DNA from: JBAZMA01 sp041649995
GTDB lineage: Bacteria; Omnitrophota; Gorgyraeia; Velamenicoccales; Velamenicoccaceae
Reading direction: 5' to 3'
DNA: 64,000 nucleotides
Assembly: GCA_041649995.1 (NCBI GenBank)
Contig: JBAZMA010000002.1
Location: 1 to 64,000 of the forward strand
The notes below the pieces were generated by a model that saw nothing but the letters and a program-made list of their open reading frames with translations, did no database searches and had not been told where the DNA came from. Positions 51,308 to 59,853 of this stretch are shown in pieces. Within the stretch, counting starts at the first letter, position 1. Each line of letters begins with the position of its first letter. A program made the translations under genes and the position numbers.

Positions 51308-53509
51308 ATGTCTGAAAAATCCGCCTTATATAGAGAAGTTTTCAAATCCTTATTCTTCGCTTACAAGCGTCTCTGTTTCTATTCCCTCCAGCACCCCCTG
51401 TCCCGCGAGATATTTAACAACCTCTTTTCCCTTATGGATGCCATTCTTAAGGAGCGCGAAGGCATCAGCCTCGTGAGGGGGCCGGGGGAAGATCATATCC
51501 AGCTCAATGAAGAAATTGTCCCGCCTGACACCGCGGGCCTTCAGGAAATCTACGCATGTTTTCTGCGTTTCAAGATATCCGCCGTTGTTTTCCAGCAGGG
51601 CCTCACCTCCAGGGAACTGGCTGATTTTCTGCAGGCGCTGGCTTCTTCCATCCAGCCGCCCCCCGAGATATTGCAAAAGGGCAGCGAACATATCCTCGTG
51701 CGGGCGCAAAGGCCCGGGGAGGAACCGAGCCCGGTTTTGGATGAAGAGGGCCATAAGGTCAGGCAGCGGATGACCGATTTTTTGTCCGGCCGGGTGTCTG
51801 AGATGATCCCCACTCCCGCAGCCGTCTTTCACAGCATCGATTCAAGCCCGGAAGAAACGGCGCAGGCGGTCCTGGAGAGCGCCCGGCAGACCGGCAATTT
51901 TGACTCCGTCATAAAAAAATTTACGGAATGGTTTTCCCTGCGCCTGGCGCCCCTGGTCCTGGAGCGGAAAAAAAATCCCTCGGGTTTTATCGAGCGGATG
52001 TTCGCCCCTTATTTGAAGAATAATCTGGAGGCGGTATTTCCGACGGTCAGGGAAATGGTCGCGGTCTGCAGCGATGAAATAAAAATGGCCATGGTTTTTC
52101 AGACGTTATCCCTGAAAAGCGCGGCCGGGCCTTCCGTTGATCTGGCTGTCAAGGTGCTTAGCGATGAAAGGGACCAGGAAAGGCTGTTGGCGAAGCTCCC
52201 CGCTTACATGACCGCGCGTTCCTTGCCTTCGGATAAGGCCGAGGAATTCACCGCGGGCCTGAAAGCCGAATTGTCGCGGGATGAGGATGTTTCTGTTTCC
52301 GGCAAGCAATTGAGCCGGCTGCTTCGCGTTTCGGAAAATTTTGAAGAAGAGCTGGAAGACAGGGTGCGCGCGGCGACCGAAGAGCTGGTGAGGCTCAACA
52401 AGCGGCTGGCGGACGAAAAAGAGAGGACGGACGCCATCATGCGCCACGTCGCCGAAGGGGTCGTGGTTGTCGACAGGGAGGGCCGCATCCTCATGATGAA
52501 CCCGGCCGCCGAAAAGCTCCTCGACAGCAAATCCAAGGAATCCCTGGGCAAACATCTCGTGGCCAGCCTTAAGGATGAGCATCTTTTGGCCGTGGCCAAA
52601 CACGTGGAGGCCGAAGAGGGGCGTCAGTTGACCAAGGAGATCCAGCTCGACAGCAAAGATGAAACGACCAAGAAGATCCTGCGGGCTTCAACAGCCGTCG
52701 TCGAAAACGAGGATGGCGATACGATCGGCATGGTATCGGTCTTAAGCGACATTACGCACGAGAAGCAGATCGAGGAAATCAAGTCTCAATTCGTTTCTCT
52801 GGTGACCCACGAACTGCGCACGCCTGTGGTCGCGATCCAGAAATCCCTGGAGTTGATCGACAGCGGGGTCACGGGTCCTGTCAATGAAGACCAGAAAAGA
52901 TTTTTGACGATTTCCAAGCTGAACCTGGCCCGCCTCAACAGCCTGATCAATGATCTTCTGGATATGTCGAAGCTTGAAGCGGGGAAGCTGGTCCTTCTGC
53001 CGTCCTCTTTTGATTTCAGAAAGGTCATTCAGGAGGTCAAGACCTCCCTTTTGAGCTGGATCAACGATAAAGACATCAGCCTGAAGCTCGACCTTCCCAA
53101 GGAATCTGTCCTGGTGAGCGCGGACCGGGAGCGTATGGTGCAGGTCCTGGTCAATCTTCTGGGCAATGCCTTGAAGTTCACGCCCAAAAAAGGAGAGGTG
53201 AGGATCGCGCTCCATTGCCTGCCGCGCAAAGAGCGGGTGTGCGAAGAGCCGTGTGTGGAGATGGTGGTCCGTGACTCCGGCATCGGGATCGACCCGAAAG
53301 ATTTCAAGAGGATCTTTAATAAATTCGAACAGGTCAGTCTGGTTTCGCCTGTCGGCACCGGCGGGACAGGCCTGGGGCTCTCCATTGCCAAGGAGATTAT
53401 CGGCCTCCACGCAGGGGCTATCTGGGTGGAAAGCGAGAAAGGCAAGGGCAGCACTTTTACCTTTATCATTCCCCGGGCATTCCATGGAGGGAAAAAAAGT
53501 GTTTCATAA
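51308..53509 (+). CDS. soluble PAS-domain sensor histidine kinase
   Basis: 733 residues without TM helices. Residues 1 to about 340 are an unidentified mostly helical region. A coiled-coil stretch (ENFEEELEDRVRAATEELVRLNKRLADEKERTD) leads into a PAS domain (about 376-490). The dimerisation domain has H501 in VTHELRTPVV, then the ATPase with NLLGNALKFTP, DSGIGID, FEQV and GTGGTGLGLSI. It senses an internal signal. The next gene, with a receiver-like domain, starts 11 bases before its stop. Confidence 0.9.
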   Translation: MSEKSALYREVFKSLFFAYKRLCFYSLQHPLSREIFNNLFSLMDAILKEREGISLVRGPGEDHIQLNEEIVPPDTAGLQEIYACFLRFKISAVVFQQGLTSRELADFLQALASSIQPPPEILQKGSEHILVRAQRPGEEPSPVLDEEGHKVRQRMTDFLSGRVSEMIPTPAAVFHSIDSSPEETAQAVLESARQTGNFDSVIKKFTEWFSLRLAPLVLERKKNPSGFIERMFAPYLKNNLEAVFPTVREMVAVCSDEIKMAMVFQTLSLKSAAGPSVDLAVKVLSDERDQERLLAKLPAYMTARSLPSDKAEEFTAGLKAELSRDEDVSVSGKQLSRLLRVSENFEEELEDRVRAATEELVRLNKRLADEKERTDAIMRHVAEGVVVVDREGRILMMNPAAEKLLDSKSKESLGKHLVASLKDEHLLAVAKHVEAEEGRQLTKEIQLDSKDETTKKILRASTAVVENEDGDTIGMVSVLSDITHEKQIEEIKSQFVSLVTHELRTPVVAIQKSLELIDSGVTGPVNEDQKRFLTISKLNLARLNSLINDLLDMSKLEAGKLVLLPSSFDFRKVIQEVKTSLLSWINDKDISLKLDLPKESVLVSADRERMVQVLVNLLGNALKFTPKKGEVRIALHCLPRKERVCEEPCVEMVVRDSGIGIDPKDFKRIFNKFEQVSLVSPVGTGGTGLGLSIAKEIIGLHAGAIWVESEKGKGSTFTFIIPRAFHGGKKSVS

Positions 53510-54401
53510 AAATCCCCCGCAAAATATCAAAAAGAAAAACGGCGATTTTTACATTATGGTCGTCGATGAGGAATCGGATTTTCTGGATTCCATCAAATAC
53601 TGGTTTACATCCCAGGGTTACCGCGTGGAGGCCCTGACATCCGGCGCTGAGGCCCTGGAGAAGATCCGGGAAAAGAAACCGGGCGTTGTTTTCCTGAATC
53701 TGCAGATGCCGCACGAGGAGGGGATCGAGACGCTGCGCGCCATCAAGGAGATCGCCGGCGATGTTCCTGTCATCATGTTGTCGGCTTTTGGTTCCGAAGA
53801 CCAGAGCATCGACGCTTACAAGGTGGGGGTGAACGGATTTTTCGACAAATCGAGCAATTTTTACCAGGCGGAACACCTGATGAACACGCTTGTGCGGGTT
53901 GTCTCGCGCAAACGCAGGCCTTCGGCCGCCGGCAAGCCTGTTGCCCAGGGGGCCGGGGCTAAAAAACGTTTTCCCTGGCTTTGGCTTTTGGCCCTCGCGG
54001 TCCTGGCGCTTGTGTTCCTTGTTTCGTCGCGCGCCGTCAAACCCGAGGTTTGTTTCGCCAAAGATGCCTGCCTGCGGGTTACGCTGGCCCGAACGGATGA
54101 AGAGAGGCAGAAGGGATTGATGGGCAGGGATTTTTTGCCGCAGAACGAAGGGATGCTGTTCATTTTCCCTCAGGAGGGAACCTGGGGGATCTGGATGAAG
54201 AACATGAAGATCCCTCTCGATATCATCTGGATGGACGCTTCAGGGAGGGTCGTGACGATTGCCAGGGACGCCCAGCCCTCGAATTCCCCGGCGCCTCCGA
54301 TCTTCAAGAACGATACGCCGGCCAAATTCGTCCTGGAAGCCAGGGCCGGCCTTGTTGATGAATACGGAATCGCCATCGGCGACCGCGTCTTTTTGCCTTA
54401 A
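53499..54401 (+). CDS. receiver-domain (Asn at phospho-acceptor) fused to TM helix and DUF192
   Basis: 300 residues from the GTG with GGAGGG 7 bases upstream; an ATG at 53484 is less likely. Residues about 15-140 are a response-regulator receiver fold (FYIMVVDEESDFLDSIKYW...VIMLSAFGSEDQ), but the phospho-acceptor position is Asn67 in VVFLNLQMP. A TM helix (about 157-175) precedes a DUF192 domain (VTLARTDEERQKGLMGRDFL, GMLFIFP, MKNMKIPLDIIWMD), normally extracytoplasmic. The gene overlaps the kinase end, so it is probably its partner. Confidence 0.88.
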   Translation: MFHKNPPQNIKKKNGDFYIMVVDEESDFLDSIKYWFTSQGYRVEALTSGAEALEKIREKKPGVVFLNLQMPHEEGIETLRAIKEIAGDVPVIMLSAFGSEDQSIDAYKVGVNGFFDKSSNFYQAEHLMNTLVRVVSRKRRPSAAGKPVAQGAGAKKRFPWLWLLALAVLALVFLVSSRAVKPEVCFAKDACLRVTLARTDEERQKGLMGRDFLPQNEGMLFIFPQEGTWGIWMKNMKIPLDIIWMDASGRVVTIARDAQPSNSPAPPIFKNDTPAKFVLEARAGLVDEYGIAIGDRVFLP

Positions 54402-54419
54402 GCTTGAGTTCAAGCCCGC

Positions 54420-56300
54420 TTAATCCGCCCGCAGTTGTTTTTCCGCGTCTACGACATCCCGGTTGATCAGCCTGATGGCCTGTCTGGTTTTTCCTCTCAA
54501 AGCTTCCGGAAGCCCTTCGATCTCAAGGATCTCGTTTAAAATCTGCAGGCCCATGCGGAAATAACGGATGATTTCGCCTTCATCCGTGTCTGTCAGCGAG
54601 GTGATCTTTCCGAAATTCGCTCCTTTCATCCAGGCTTCGGTGCAGGCCGACAGGTGCCACCAGAGTTTTTTGGATGCCGGATAGATCCTGGCCTTCTGTT
54701 CCCTTATCCAGATGGATTCTCCGATCCTGTCGCCGGATCTTTTGATCGCGCGGCAGGCGGCGGGGAGGTGAAGCGGGGGCCGCTGATTTCTGCGGGGTTC
54801 GAAGACGGCGGCCGACGCCAGCATGCCCAATTCGTAAGCGTCGATGGGCCCCAGGACGTTTTGCTCATAGAGTTCCGACAGGATGAGCTCATAGCCGTAA
54901 ATGGCCTTCGCGAAATTCCCTTTTTCCGTTAAGCCCTGCGCCGTTAAAAACCCCATATCTTTGAGCAGTTTGATCTTCGCTTCCAGGAGGCGGCCTGCCT
55001 CTTTTTGTTCATGAGGCCGGTTTTGAAAAAAATGCAGGGAGAGCGGATAGATTTCCCGGAGCCTGTCCCCATGCTGCTGATAGAGGTTCAGGAGCGTGGC
55101 ATACGAGGTGTTGAACTGGCTTTTGACGTCCTCGGGCGGTCCGTAGACGATTCTTTTGACTTCTTCAGGCCGGATCCTTGTCGGATGGATGCGGCTGTAG
55201 ACGAATCCTTCGGTGTCGATGCCCCTGCGGCCGGCCCGGCCGGCCATCTGGTAAAAATCCCGGGTCTTGAGATGGCGGGCGTAGCGGCCGTAAATTTTTC
55301 TCAGGTCGTCGAAAATGACCGAGCGGCTGGGCATATTGATCCCCAGGGCGAATGTTTCGGTGGTGAAGATCAGTTTCAGCAGATGGCTGGTAAAGAGCTG
55401 CTCAATGACTTCTTTGAGCGTGGGGAGCATGCCGGCGTGATGGAAGGCGATGCCCCGGCGGACGAGCGGCAGGATTTCCCGGGCGCTGGGGTCCTGACTC
55501 AAGCCGTATTTTTCACAAAGCGAAAGAAAGATATTTGTGATCTTTTTTTCCTCCTCGTTGTTGAGGAAATTCCTGCCGCGCAGCTCAAAAGCCAGGTCTT
55601 CTGTTTTTCTGCGGCTGAAGGCGAAATAAATCGCCGGCAATCCCTTTTGGCGTTCAATATGCCCCAGGAGGGTGTCGAGGCGGTTAGGCCTGCCGAAATA
55701 GGAGGAGCGGGTGAGGTCTATTTTGTCCACGACGCGATCCTGATAGTGGAAAAAAAGGTGCAAGGGTACGGGGCGCCGGTTTTCAATGACGACACGCACA
55801 TCCTTGTGATGTATTTTTTGCAGCCAGGAGGCGAACAGTTTGATGTTGGGGATGGTGGCGGAGAGGCCCAGGAAATTCATGTGGTCCGGCAGGAGGATCA
55901 AGGACTCTTCCCAGACGGTTCCGCGCTCCGGGTTGTCGATGTAGTGAATCTCGTCATAAATGACCCAGGAATATTTTTTGAGAGAGCCGGGGTCGTCCAG
56001 GATCCTGTTGCGGAAGATCTCAGTCGTCATGATGAGGACAGGGGCGTGGGGGTTGATGGAAACATCCCCGGTGACGATGCCGATAAGTTCTCCATATTTT
56101 TTCCGGAAATCCCGGTATTTCTGATTGGAGAGGGCCTTGATGGGGGCGGTATAGATGACGCCCTGGTTGTCCGCTATGCATTCGTCGAGCACATGCTCGG
56201 CGATCGCTGTTTTTCCAGCGCCCGTGGGCGCGGAAACGATCACCGAAGATCCCTGGGAAATCAGGTCAATGGCCTCTTTTTGGAAACGATCGTAGATCAT
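54420..56300 (-). CDS. Ski2/Mtr4-type DExH RNA helicase
   Basis: 626 residues. Motifs in order: SAPTGAGKTAIAEHVL, TAPIKALSNQKYRDF, TTEIFRN, DEIHYID, LSATIPN, GIAFHHAGMLP, TETFALGINMPSRSV and QMAGRAGRRGID. This is the Ski2-like group (HelY in actinobacteria). The C-terminal part is shorter than in Mtr4. It is expected to unwind structured RNA in decay or processing. It stands alone between convergent and divergent neighbours. Confidence 0.92.
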   Translation of the reverse strand: MIYDRFQKEAIDLISQGSSVIVSAPTGAGKTAIAEHVLDECIADNQGVIYTAPIKALSNQKYRDFRKKYGELIGIVTGDVSINPHAPVLIMTTEIFRNRILDDPGSLKKYSWVIYDEIHYIDNPERGTVWEESLILLPDHMNFLGLSATIPNIKLFASWLQKIHHKDVRVVIENRRPVPLHLFFHYQDRVVDKIDLTRSSYFGRPNRLDTLLGHIERQKGLPAIYFAFSRRKTEDLAFELRGRNFLNNEEEKKITNIFLSLCEKYGLSQDPSAREILPLVRRGIAFHHAGMLPTLKEVIEQLFTSHLLKLIFTTETFALGINMPSRSVIFDDLRKIYGRYARHLKTRDFYQMAGRAGRRGIDTEGFVYSRIHPTRIRPEEVKRIVYGPPEDVKSQFNTSYATLLNLYQQHGDRLREIYPLSLHFFQNRPHEQKEAGRLLEAKIKLLKDMGFLTAQGLTEKGNFAKAIYGYELILSELYEQNVLGPIDAYELGMLASAAVFEPRRNQRPPLHLPAACRAIKRSGDRIGESIWIREQKARIYPASKKLWWHLSACTEAWMKGANFGKITSLTDTDEGEIIRYFRMGLQILNEILEIEGLPEALRGKTRQAIRLINRDVVDAEKQLRAD

Positions 56301-56350
56301 GGAGCTCCGGCGGTTCGATTTGTCTGTAAAGGCATTATAATCAAAAGGGG

Positions 56351-56380
56351 TTGCTTTTCACACAGGAAATATTGTATTAT
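56351..56380 (+). promoter_or_regulatory. possible promoter of the small Cys-protein gene
   Basis: TTGCTT and TATTAT with an 18-base spacer, about 70 bases upstream of the ATG at 56451. A weak match. Confidence 0.35.
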
Positions 56381-56450
56381 TGTTATACATATGTTATTCG
56401 AATCCAAAGAGTTGGGGAGGCCTAAGAACTTTCAACTAAGGAGAGGCTCT

Positions 56451-56741
56451 ATGGGAAGCGTCAGGCGTAAGAAAAAACACTGTGACGGTTTTCTCGGATG
56501 CAGGACGACCAAGAAAATCGAGGAATCGATCAAGGCGATCTGCGATGCCAGCGACAAGGACGTCAGCGAAGTGATGAATTATCTCTGCAGGATCTTCGTG
56601 CAGGATGACAACGGCGTGCGCACAAAATTTCTCAAATGTCCGCCAAAAACGGGGGAGCGCGCGGAATCAAAGCATCCAGAGGGGCAGAGAAGCGGAGAAA
56701 ATTTCAATTCCAAATCCCCTGGCGGCGAAAATGGTAAATAG
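56451..56741 (+). CDS. small basic Cys protein, paralogue A
   Basis: 96 residues from the ATG with AAGGAGAGG upstream. Residues 8-65 are nearly identical in pattern to the gene at 56971: KKKHCDGFLGCRT, IEESIKAICD, DVSEVMNYLCRIF and GVRTKFL are shared. Three of its four cysteines in the core are conserved between copies; a variable polar tail follows. The short-helix layout with a basic start resembles a ribbon-helix-helix-sized DNA-binding protein, which is only a guess. No known family recognised. Confidence 0.75.
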   Translation: MGSVRRKKKHCDGFLGCRTTKKIEESIKAICDASDKDVSEVMNYLCRIFVQDDNGVRTKFLKCPPKTGERAESKHPEGQRSGENFNSKSPGGENGK

Positions 56742-56930
56742 ATAGACGAAAGCAGTCAACAATGTTTTCCATTAATGTGATAAGATTTTTGCATGTCGGC
56801 GTGTTTTTCTTTTAAAAAATCCGCGCTTAAAAGGCGGGGTGACGCCTTGGACCGCAGAGAGGGAGGCCGCGGCAGAAACAGGTTTGTTAAACATATGTTT
56901 TTTGCTTTATTTGAAAATTATTAAAGATTC

Positions 56931-56959
56931 TTGTTCAACAAAAACGGGGGGGATATAAT
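56931..56959 (+). promoter_or_regulatory. promoter of paralogue B, close to its ATG
   Basis: TTGTTC (56931-56936) and TATAAT (56954-56959) are 17 bases apart. The expected start of transcription is about 5 bases before the ATG at 56971, so there is little or no leader. Confidence 0.6.
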
Positions 56960-56970
56960 GGGCGGCACAT

Positions 56971-57189
56971 ATGCCTAAGAAGAAACATTGTGATGGTTTT
57001 CTGGGTTGCCGTACGCCGAAATACATTGAACATTCGATCAAGGCGATTTGCGATACCCATAATCGCGACGTGAGCGAGGTCATCAATTACCTCTGCCGCA
57101 TCTTTATCGAAGATGTCGATGGCGTGCGGACAAAATTCCTGAATGCCGGGAACATCGAAAGCAAGGGCGTTGCCTTCAATAACACTTGA
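56971..57189 (+). CDS. small basic Cys protein, paralogue B
   Basis: 72 residues, similar along most of its length to the product of 56451-56741 (KKKHCDGFLGCRT, SIKAICD, DVSEVINYLCRIF, GVRTKFL). No ribosome site precedes the ATG and a good promoter ends 11 bases upstream, so translation may be leaderless. Strong conservation between two adjacent copies with different tails and different 5' regions argues that both are real. Function unknown. Confidence 0.75.
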   Translation: MPKKKHCDGFLGCRTPKYIEHSIKAICDTHNRDVSEVINYLCRIFIEDVDGVRTKFLNAGNIESKGVAFNNT

Positions 57190-57505
57190 TGGATCGGGCG
57201 TTTATAAATTTCGGGCAGCCCCTTTCAGGTTCTTCAATTGTTTAAACAGGCTTTCCCTCCTTTTTCCCTGTTTTTCAACCCTTACAGGAATGTCTTTGAA
57301 GCGTATCTTCATGCGATTCATTCCCTCCGCTTTTTTCCTTTTGATTTGTCGGATTTCTTTTCTGATTCCTTTAAGAAGATGCGGACCGTCTCGTGCACCG
57401 ATGGCGAAAGATGGGCCTGGCTTTGACGCGGACTAGAATTATTGAATTTTTTCATAAACACGTTATAATGCAGAAATATATCCGAATATCTGTCTTGGCT
57501 TTGCA
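57190..57505. other. gap with a promoter and no recognisable gene
   Basis: No supported gene was seen over about 315 bases. TTGAAT (57442-57447) and TATAAT (57464-57469), 16 bases apart, form a likely promoter for the lipoprotein gene at 57506. The region before it has no repeat array or terminator that I could identify. Confidence 0.5.
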
Positions 57506-57979
57506 ATGAGGAGGTTAAAAGAACCGCTCATGACATCACCTTACGGATTGAGAATGATTCCCGCCATAAGCGCCGCGTTTTTATTTTTTGCCGTATTGTC
57601 CTGTGGAGGTTGCAGTCACCTTCAGGAAACCGCGAAAGTCATTTGGGGAAGTTCTATCGCGCATCTGGAAGAGGCCAGGGCTGACGGCAGGGTTGTTATC
57701 GTCCAGGAAGATCGGCAGAAGGCCTTCGGGCAGGCCGCACAGGCGCTTAAGAATAGCGGCGCCAAAATTTATCTGGAGGACAAAAACGGGGATCATCTGG
57801 CCGCGATGGGTTTTAAGGGGTATGTCGATACGACGCAGGTCGGCCTTTTCTTTACGTCTCTGGGGGAGGGGGGAGGCACGAAGATCGAGGTGGCGTCCAT
57901 GAGTCCTCCATTGGTCCGCGATGTCGAGGAGATTTTATTATCCTATTTTAAGAAAGGAGCAGGCGATGAAAGGCAATAA
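57506..57979 (+). CDS. small lipoprotein (DUF3568-like fold)
   Basis: 157 residues; the start could also be the ATG at 57530. A signal peptide with lipobox-like SCGGC is followed by KAFGQAAQALKNSGAKIYLEDKNGDHLAAMGFKGYVDTTQVGLFF and SLGEGGGTKIEVASMSP, two alpha-beta units reminiscent of the DUF3568 lipoproteins (compare 31271-31657). It overlaps the PagL-like gene by 14 bases, so the two are coupled. Probably lipid-anchored in the outer membrane. Function unknown. Confidence 0.65.
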   Translation: MRRLKEPLMTSPYGLRMIPAISAAFLFFAVLSCGGCSHLQETAKVIWGSSIAHLEEARADGRVVIVQEDRQKAFGQAAQALKNSGAKIYLEDKNGDHLAAMGFKGYVDTTQVGLFFTSLGEGGGTKIEVASMSPPLVRDVEEILLSYFKKGAGDERQ

Positions 57980-58571
57980 GCATTTTTGGACCCCTCTGGT
58001 ATTGATGATCTTGACCGGCATGCTGGCCGGCGCTCTCCCGGCTTCCGCAGAGCGGCCTGAGCACGGGATCGGCAAGTGGCTGCAGGAAGTCGGCGTGTTC
58101 GCCGGTTATACCAAATCCGGGCTGAAATACCAGGGCGATCTGGAAGCTATCCCCGTGGGAATGCGATTCGGATTTGATCTCAAGCCTTTCCTGGAGAAGT
58201 TCGGCTGGTCTCCGAAAGGGATGTTCGAGGTCATGTATGAAGCTTTTATCAGCACGATTTATTCGCCCCGCGATAACGTGGAGTTGGGGGCTTCCGTCTT
58301 TTTGAAATATTCTTATCCTTTGACCTCCCGATTGTTTCCGTTCATTGAGATCGGCTCCGGGCCTTATTACATGACTCTTTCCACCTACGAGCAGTCCACG
58401 CAATTTAATTTTATCAGTCAGGGAGGCGCCGGCTTGACATATTTCCTGAAAAAAGACCTGGCTGTGAATGTGGAATACAGGCGTCGCCATGTTTCCAACG
58501 CCTCCATAAAATCCCCTAATGCCGGCATTGACGGAGACGTTTATCTTCTCGGCCTGTCCCTGTATTTCTAA
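57966..58571 (+). CDS. pagL: PagL-type lipid A 3-O-deacylase (acyloxyacyl hydrolase family)
   Basis: 201 residues from the ATG with AAGAAAGGAG upstream. The signal peptide (about 1-27) is followed by a beta-barrel. The hallmark near the C-terminus is EYRRRHVSNASIKSPNAGIDG, holding the His-Ser pair of the catalytic triad, then the terminal strand VYLLGLSLYF. PagL removes the 3-O acyl chain of lipid A in the outer membrane. Together with the ArnT-like gene it indicates that this organism has and modifies LPS. Confidence 0.88.
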   Translation: MKGNKHFWTPLVLMILTGMLAGALPASAERPEHGIGKWLQEVGVFAGYTKSGLKYQGDLEAIPVGMRFGFDLKPFLEKFGWSPKGMFEVMYEAFISTIYSPRDNVELGASVFLKYSYPLTSRLFPFIEIGSGPYYMTLSTYEQSTQFNFISQGGAGLTYFLKKDLAVNVEYRRRHVSNASIKSPNAGIDGDVYLLGLSLYF

Positions 58572-58618
58572 TTTTAGAAAAGATTTTGATCTGCGAGTTT
58601 TAGGAAAGAGAGGTCCTC

Positions 58619-59071
58619 ATGCTGGAAGAAAAGATCATGGCGGATTTTAAGGAAGCCATGAAGACCAAAGATCAGATACGCACGCAGACTTTGAGTTTTC
58701 TGCGTTCGGAAATCAAGTATGCCGCGATCGATAAGAAGAAGGATGTCCTGGATGACCCCGATGTTCTGGCCGTCATCAAAAGGCTGATCAAGCAGAGACA
58801 GGATTCCATCTCGCAGTTTGAAAAGGGCGGCAGACAGGATTTGGTTGAGAAGGAAAACAAGGAGCTTGGGCTCCTGAAAGGGTATCTGCCGCAGGAAATG
58901 CCCGCGGAGGAATTGCAGGCTGTCATAAACAGGGTGGTGGAAGAGACACAGGCTTTTTCCATCAAGGACATGGGCAAAGTCATCAAAGAGGTCATGGCCC
59001 GCACGCAGGCCCGCGCGGATGGAAAGACCGTCAGCGACCTGGTGAAGAAAAGACTGGAAGGACCGTCATGA
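58619..59071 (+). CDS. GatB/YqeY-domain protein
   Basis: 150 residues, the full usual length. It starts with MLEEKIMADFKEAMKTKDQIRTQTLSFLRSEIK and has QRQDSISQFEKGGRQDLVEKENKELGLLKGYLPQEM and the C-terminal tail domain with MGKVIKEVMART. The family is related to the tail of GatB and may aid aminoacyl-tRNA handling; the exact role is not settled. It ends with a 4-base overlap (ATGA) with the next gene. Confidence 0.92.
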   Translation: MLEEKIMADFKEAMKTKDQIRTQTLSFLRSEIKYAAIDKKKDVLDDPDVLAVIKRLIKQRQDSISQFEKGGRQDLVEKENKELGLLKGYLPQEMPAEELQAVINRVVEETQAFSIKDMGKVIKEVMARTQARADGKTVSDLVKKRLEGPS

Positions 59072-59835
59072 AAATAATCGCCATTATTCTGATCGTCGTT
59101 CTTTTGTCCGTCGCTGCGGTCGTTGTTTTTCGCGAACCCATCGTAAAGTTCGCGATAGGCAGGGCCGTGCAGCATTTGACGGGTTTTTCCGTGAGTATCG
59201 AAACCCTGCGGCTGGGCCTGGGCGGGCGGGTTGTGGAAGCGGGAGGGATGAAGGTCTACAACCCCGCGGAATTCGAAGACAGGCTCTTTCTTGACGTGCC
59301 TTCGTTCATGGCCCGTTATGACCTGGGCCGCGTGCTTAAGGGCGAGTATTATCTGGATGAGTTTTCCCTTTATGTCCGCGAATTTCAGGTCATCAGGAGG
59401 GCCGACGGGTCTACCAATGTGGGCCGTATGAGCGACAGCGTTATCGCCTTAAAACCGAAAGACGAAGGCCCGGCCAAATTGCCTAATATTAAGGTAAAGA
59501 CGCTGAAGCTGAAGGTGGACAAGGTGGTCCTCAAGGATTATTCTTTCCGGCCTCCGGCCATCAAGATCTATGACGTGAAGCTGGAGAAAAAATTCGAAAA
59601 TATCGATGATCCCAGGGAGCTTGTGCGTTTGATCGTCGTTCAATCGTTGTTGAAAAGCGGCGTCAAGGACCTGATGGACGTTGATCTCGCAGGCCTCAGA
59701 GAGAGCGTTACCTCTGTTTTGAAGACGGAAACAGGCGCCGTTTTTGAGAAACTGGACGCCGGCGTCGCCCAGGGGGCCGTTGAAGCCTTCAAGGGCCTTT
59801 TTGACCCGGCCGAGACCAATACGAGCCGACCGTAA
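59068..59835 (+). CDS. AsmA-like membrane-anchored protein
   Basis: 255 residues. A single N-terminal TM helix (about 3-22), then the AsmA-type start (GRAVQHLTGFSVSIETLRLGLGGRVVEAGGMKVYNP, and FLDVPSFMARYDLGRVLKGEYYLDEF) with beta-rich repeats. The C-terminal third is helical. It belongs to the short AsmA/DUF-type group often found as lipid-trafficking-related proteins; its exact role is unknown. It overlaps the YqeY-like gene by 4 bases. Confidence 0.75.
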   Translation: MKIIAIILIVVLLSVAAVVVFREPIVKFAIGRAVQHLTGFSVSIETLRLGLGGRVVEAGGMKVYNPAEFEDRLFLDVPSFMARYDLGRVLKGEYYLDEFSLYVREFQVIRRADGSTNVGRMSDSVIALKPKDEGPAKLPNIKVKTLKLKVDKVVLKDYSFRPPAIKIYDVKLEKKFENIDDPRELVRLIVVQSLLKSGVKDLMDVDLAGLRESVTSVLKTETGAVFEKLDAGVAQGAVEAFKGLFDPAETNTSRP

Positions 59836-59853
59836 GTTTCTCCAGGTCATTTT

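Noticed and set aside
55005..56450. Long open frame on the plus strand opposite the Ski2-like helicase
   Set aside because: It is the antisense of a strongly recognisable helicase. Only its last part, from the ATG at 56451 with a good ribosome site, is a real gene.
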